A DNA stretch of 64,000 nucleotides from contig JAKSZU010000004.1 in NCBI GenBank assembly GCA_026018925.1, positions 9,520,017 through 9,584,016 of the forward strand. Direction: 5' to 3'. The stretch is from Tupaia tana (taxonomy: Eukaryota > Chordata > Mammalia > Scandentia > Tupaiidae). Below, in pieces: positions 63,813 through 64,000 of the stretch (position 1 is the stretch's first letter; each line of letters opens with the position of its first letter). The translations under genes and the position numbers were made by a program. The notes beneath the pieces were generated by a model. It had not been told where the DNA came from, made no database searches, and saw only the letters and a list, made by a program, of their open reading frames with translations.

Positions 63813-64000
63813 ACAAGCAGATGGTGTAATGGTTATGTCACTGGACTCCCACATAGTCAACCACAGTTCAAGTCCTGCACCCAGCTGGGCACATGTGCCC
63901 AAGATCCCAAGAGGAGAATGGAGGAAAAGAGATTGCAGCATGGCCATCCTCCCTTGGGGATGATTTCTCACTTTCTGTCTCTCTGGTAAGTGCATGTGCC
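63813..64000 (+). mobile_element. tRNA-derived SINE, long form (family A), cut by window edge
   Basis: 'ggacaagcagatggtgtaat', B box 'ggttcaagtcc'-like ('agttcaagtcc'), then a deletion that removes 'gcttaaaactcatg', and the body to 'gtaagtgcatgtgcc'. The 3' end is outside the window. Confidence 0.88.

Noticed and set aside
1-64000. An undescribed multi-gene system
   Set aside because: No cluster of non-transposon genes exists here; the only coding sequences are L1 ORFs. The novelty, if any, lies in the SINE families and L1 promoter units.

Overview
The window is nuclear DNA of a placental mammal and I see no host protein-coding gene in it. It is an intergenic or intronic landscape built almost wholly from layered retrotransposons: L1 LINEs of several ages, a very abundant tRNA-derived SINE, relics of MIR, L2 and MLT1/MaLR, and many microsatellites. 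Nearly all open reading frames are short and fall inside repeats. The only real coding sequences belong to L1: an intact ORF1 and the start of ORF2 at the left edge (minus strand), plus decayed fragments elsewhere.

Lineage. The dominant SINE has a tRNA-like head with good A and B boxes, a tRNA-unrelated body, a CT-rich stretch and a conserved segment near the 3' end reading about 'ccctatagcaaaaa'. A shorter form has the same head but a different tail. From memory it matches none of the well-known families (primate Alu, rodent B1/B2/ID, CAN, ERE, Bov-tA, PRE1, lagomorph C, SOR, ERI, VES, DAS, AfroSINE). One 7SL/Alu-monomer-like element near 42.1 kb hints at Euarchontoglires (primates, colugos, tree shrews, rodents, lagomorphs). 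A non-primate, non-rodent member such as a colugo or tree shrew would fit, but this is a guess.

Layout. 1-3.13 kb: 5' half of a young L1 with a 129-bp tandem promoter repeat. 3.2-5.5 kb: SINE cluster in older repeats. 5.6-25 kb: the least repetitive, more GC-rich part, with MIR/L2 relics, scattered SINEs, a 170-bp local duplication (14.6 and 15.8 kb) and an AT-rich block at 21.8-22.15 kb. 26.5-28.2 kb: L1 3' half. 31.3-45.2 kb: dense, AT-rich L1-on-L1 territory with a twin-primed (5'-inverted) L1 and two L1 5' UTR/ORF1 relics. 44.8-45.7 kb: three tandem SINEs. 45.9-52 kb: L2 and MLT1 relics, a second inverted L1 and a candidate conserved non-coding block. 52.9-54.1 kb: L1 3' half. 54.4-64 kb: MLT1, L2, MIR and MER5 relics, another candidate regulatory block near 58 kb, and a SINE cut by the right edge.

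How it fits together. The SINEs depend on L1 machinery for movement (established biology). The target-site duplications visible around many copies, including SINEs inside MIRs and L1s inside older L1s, allow an insertion order to be read directly. Repeat-family names for old relics are from memory of consensus sequences and need RepeatMasker/Dfam confirmation.
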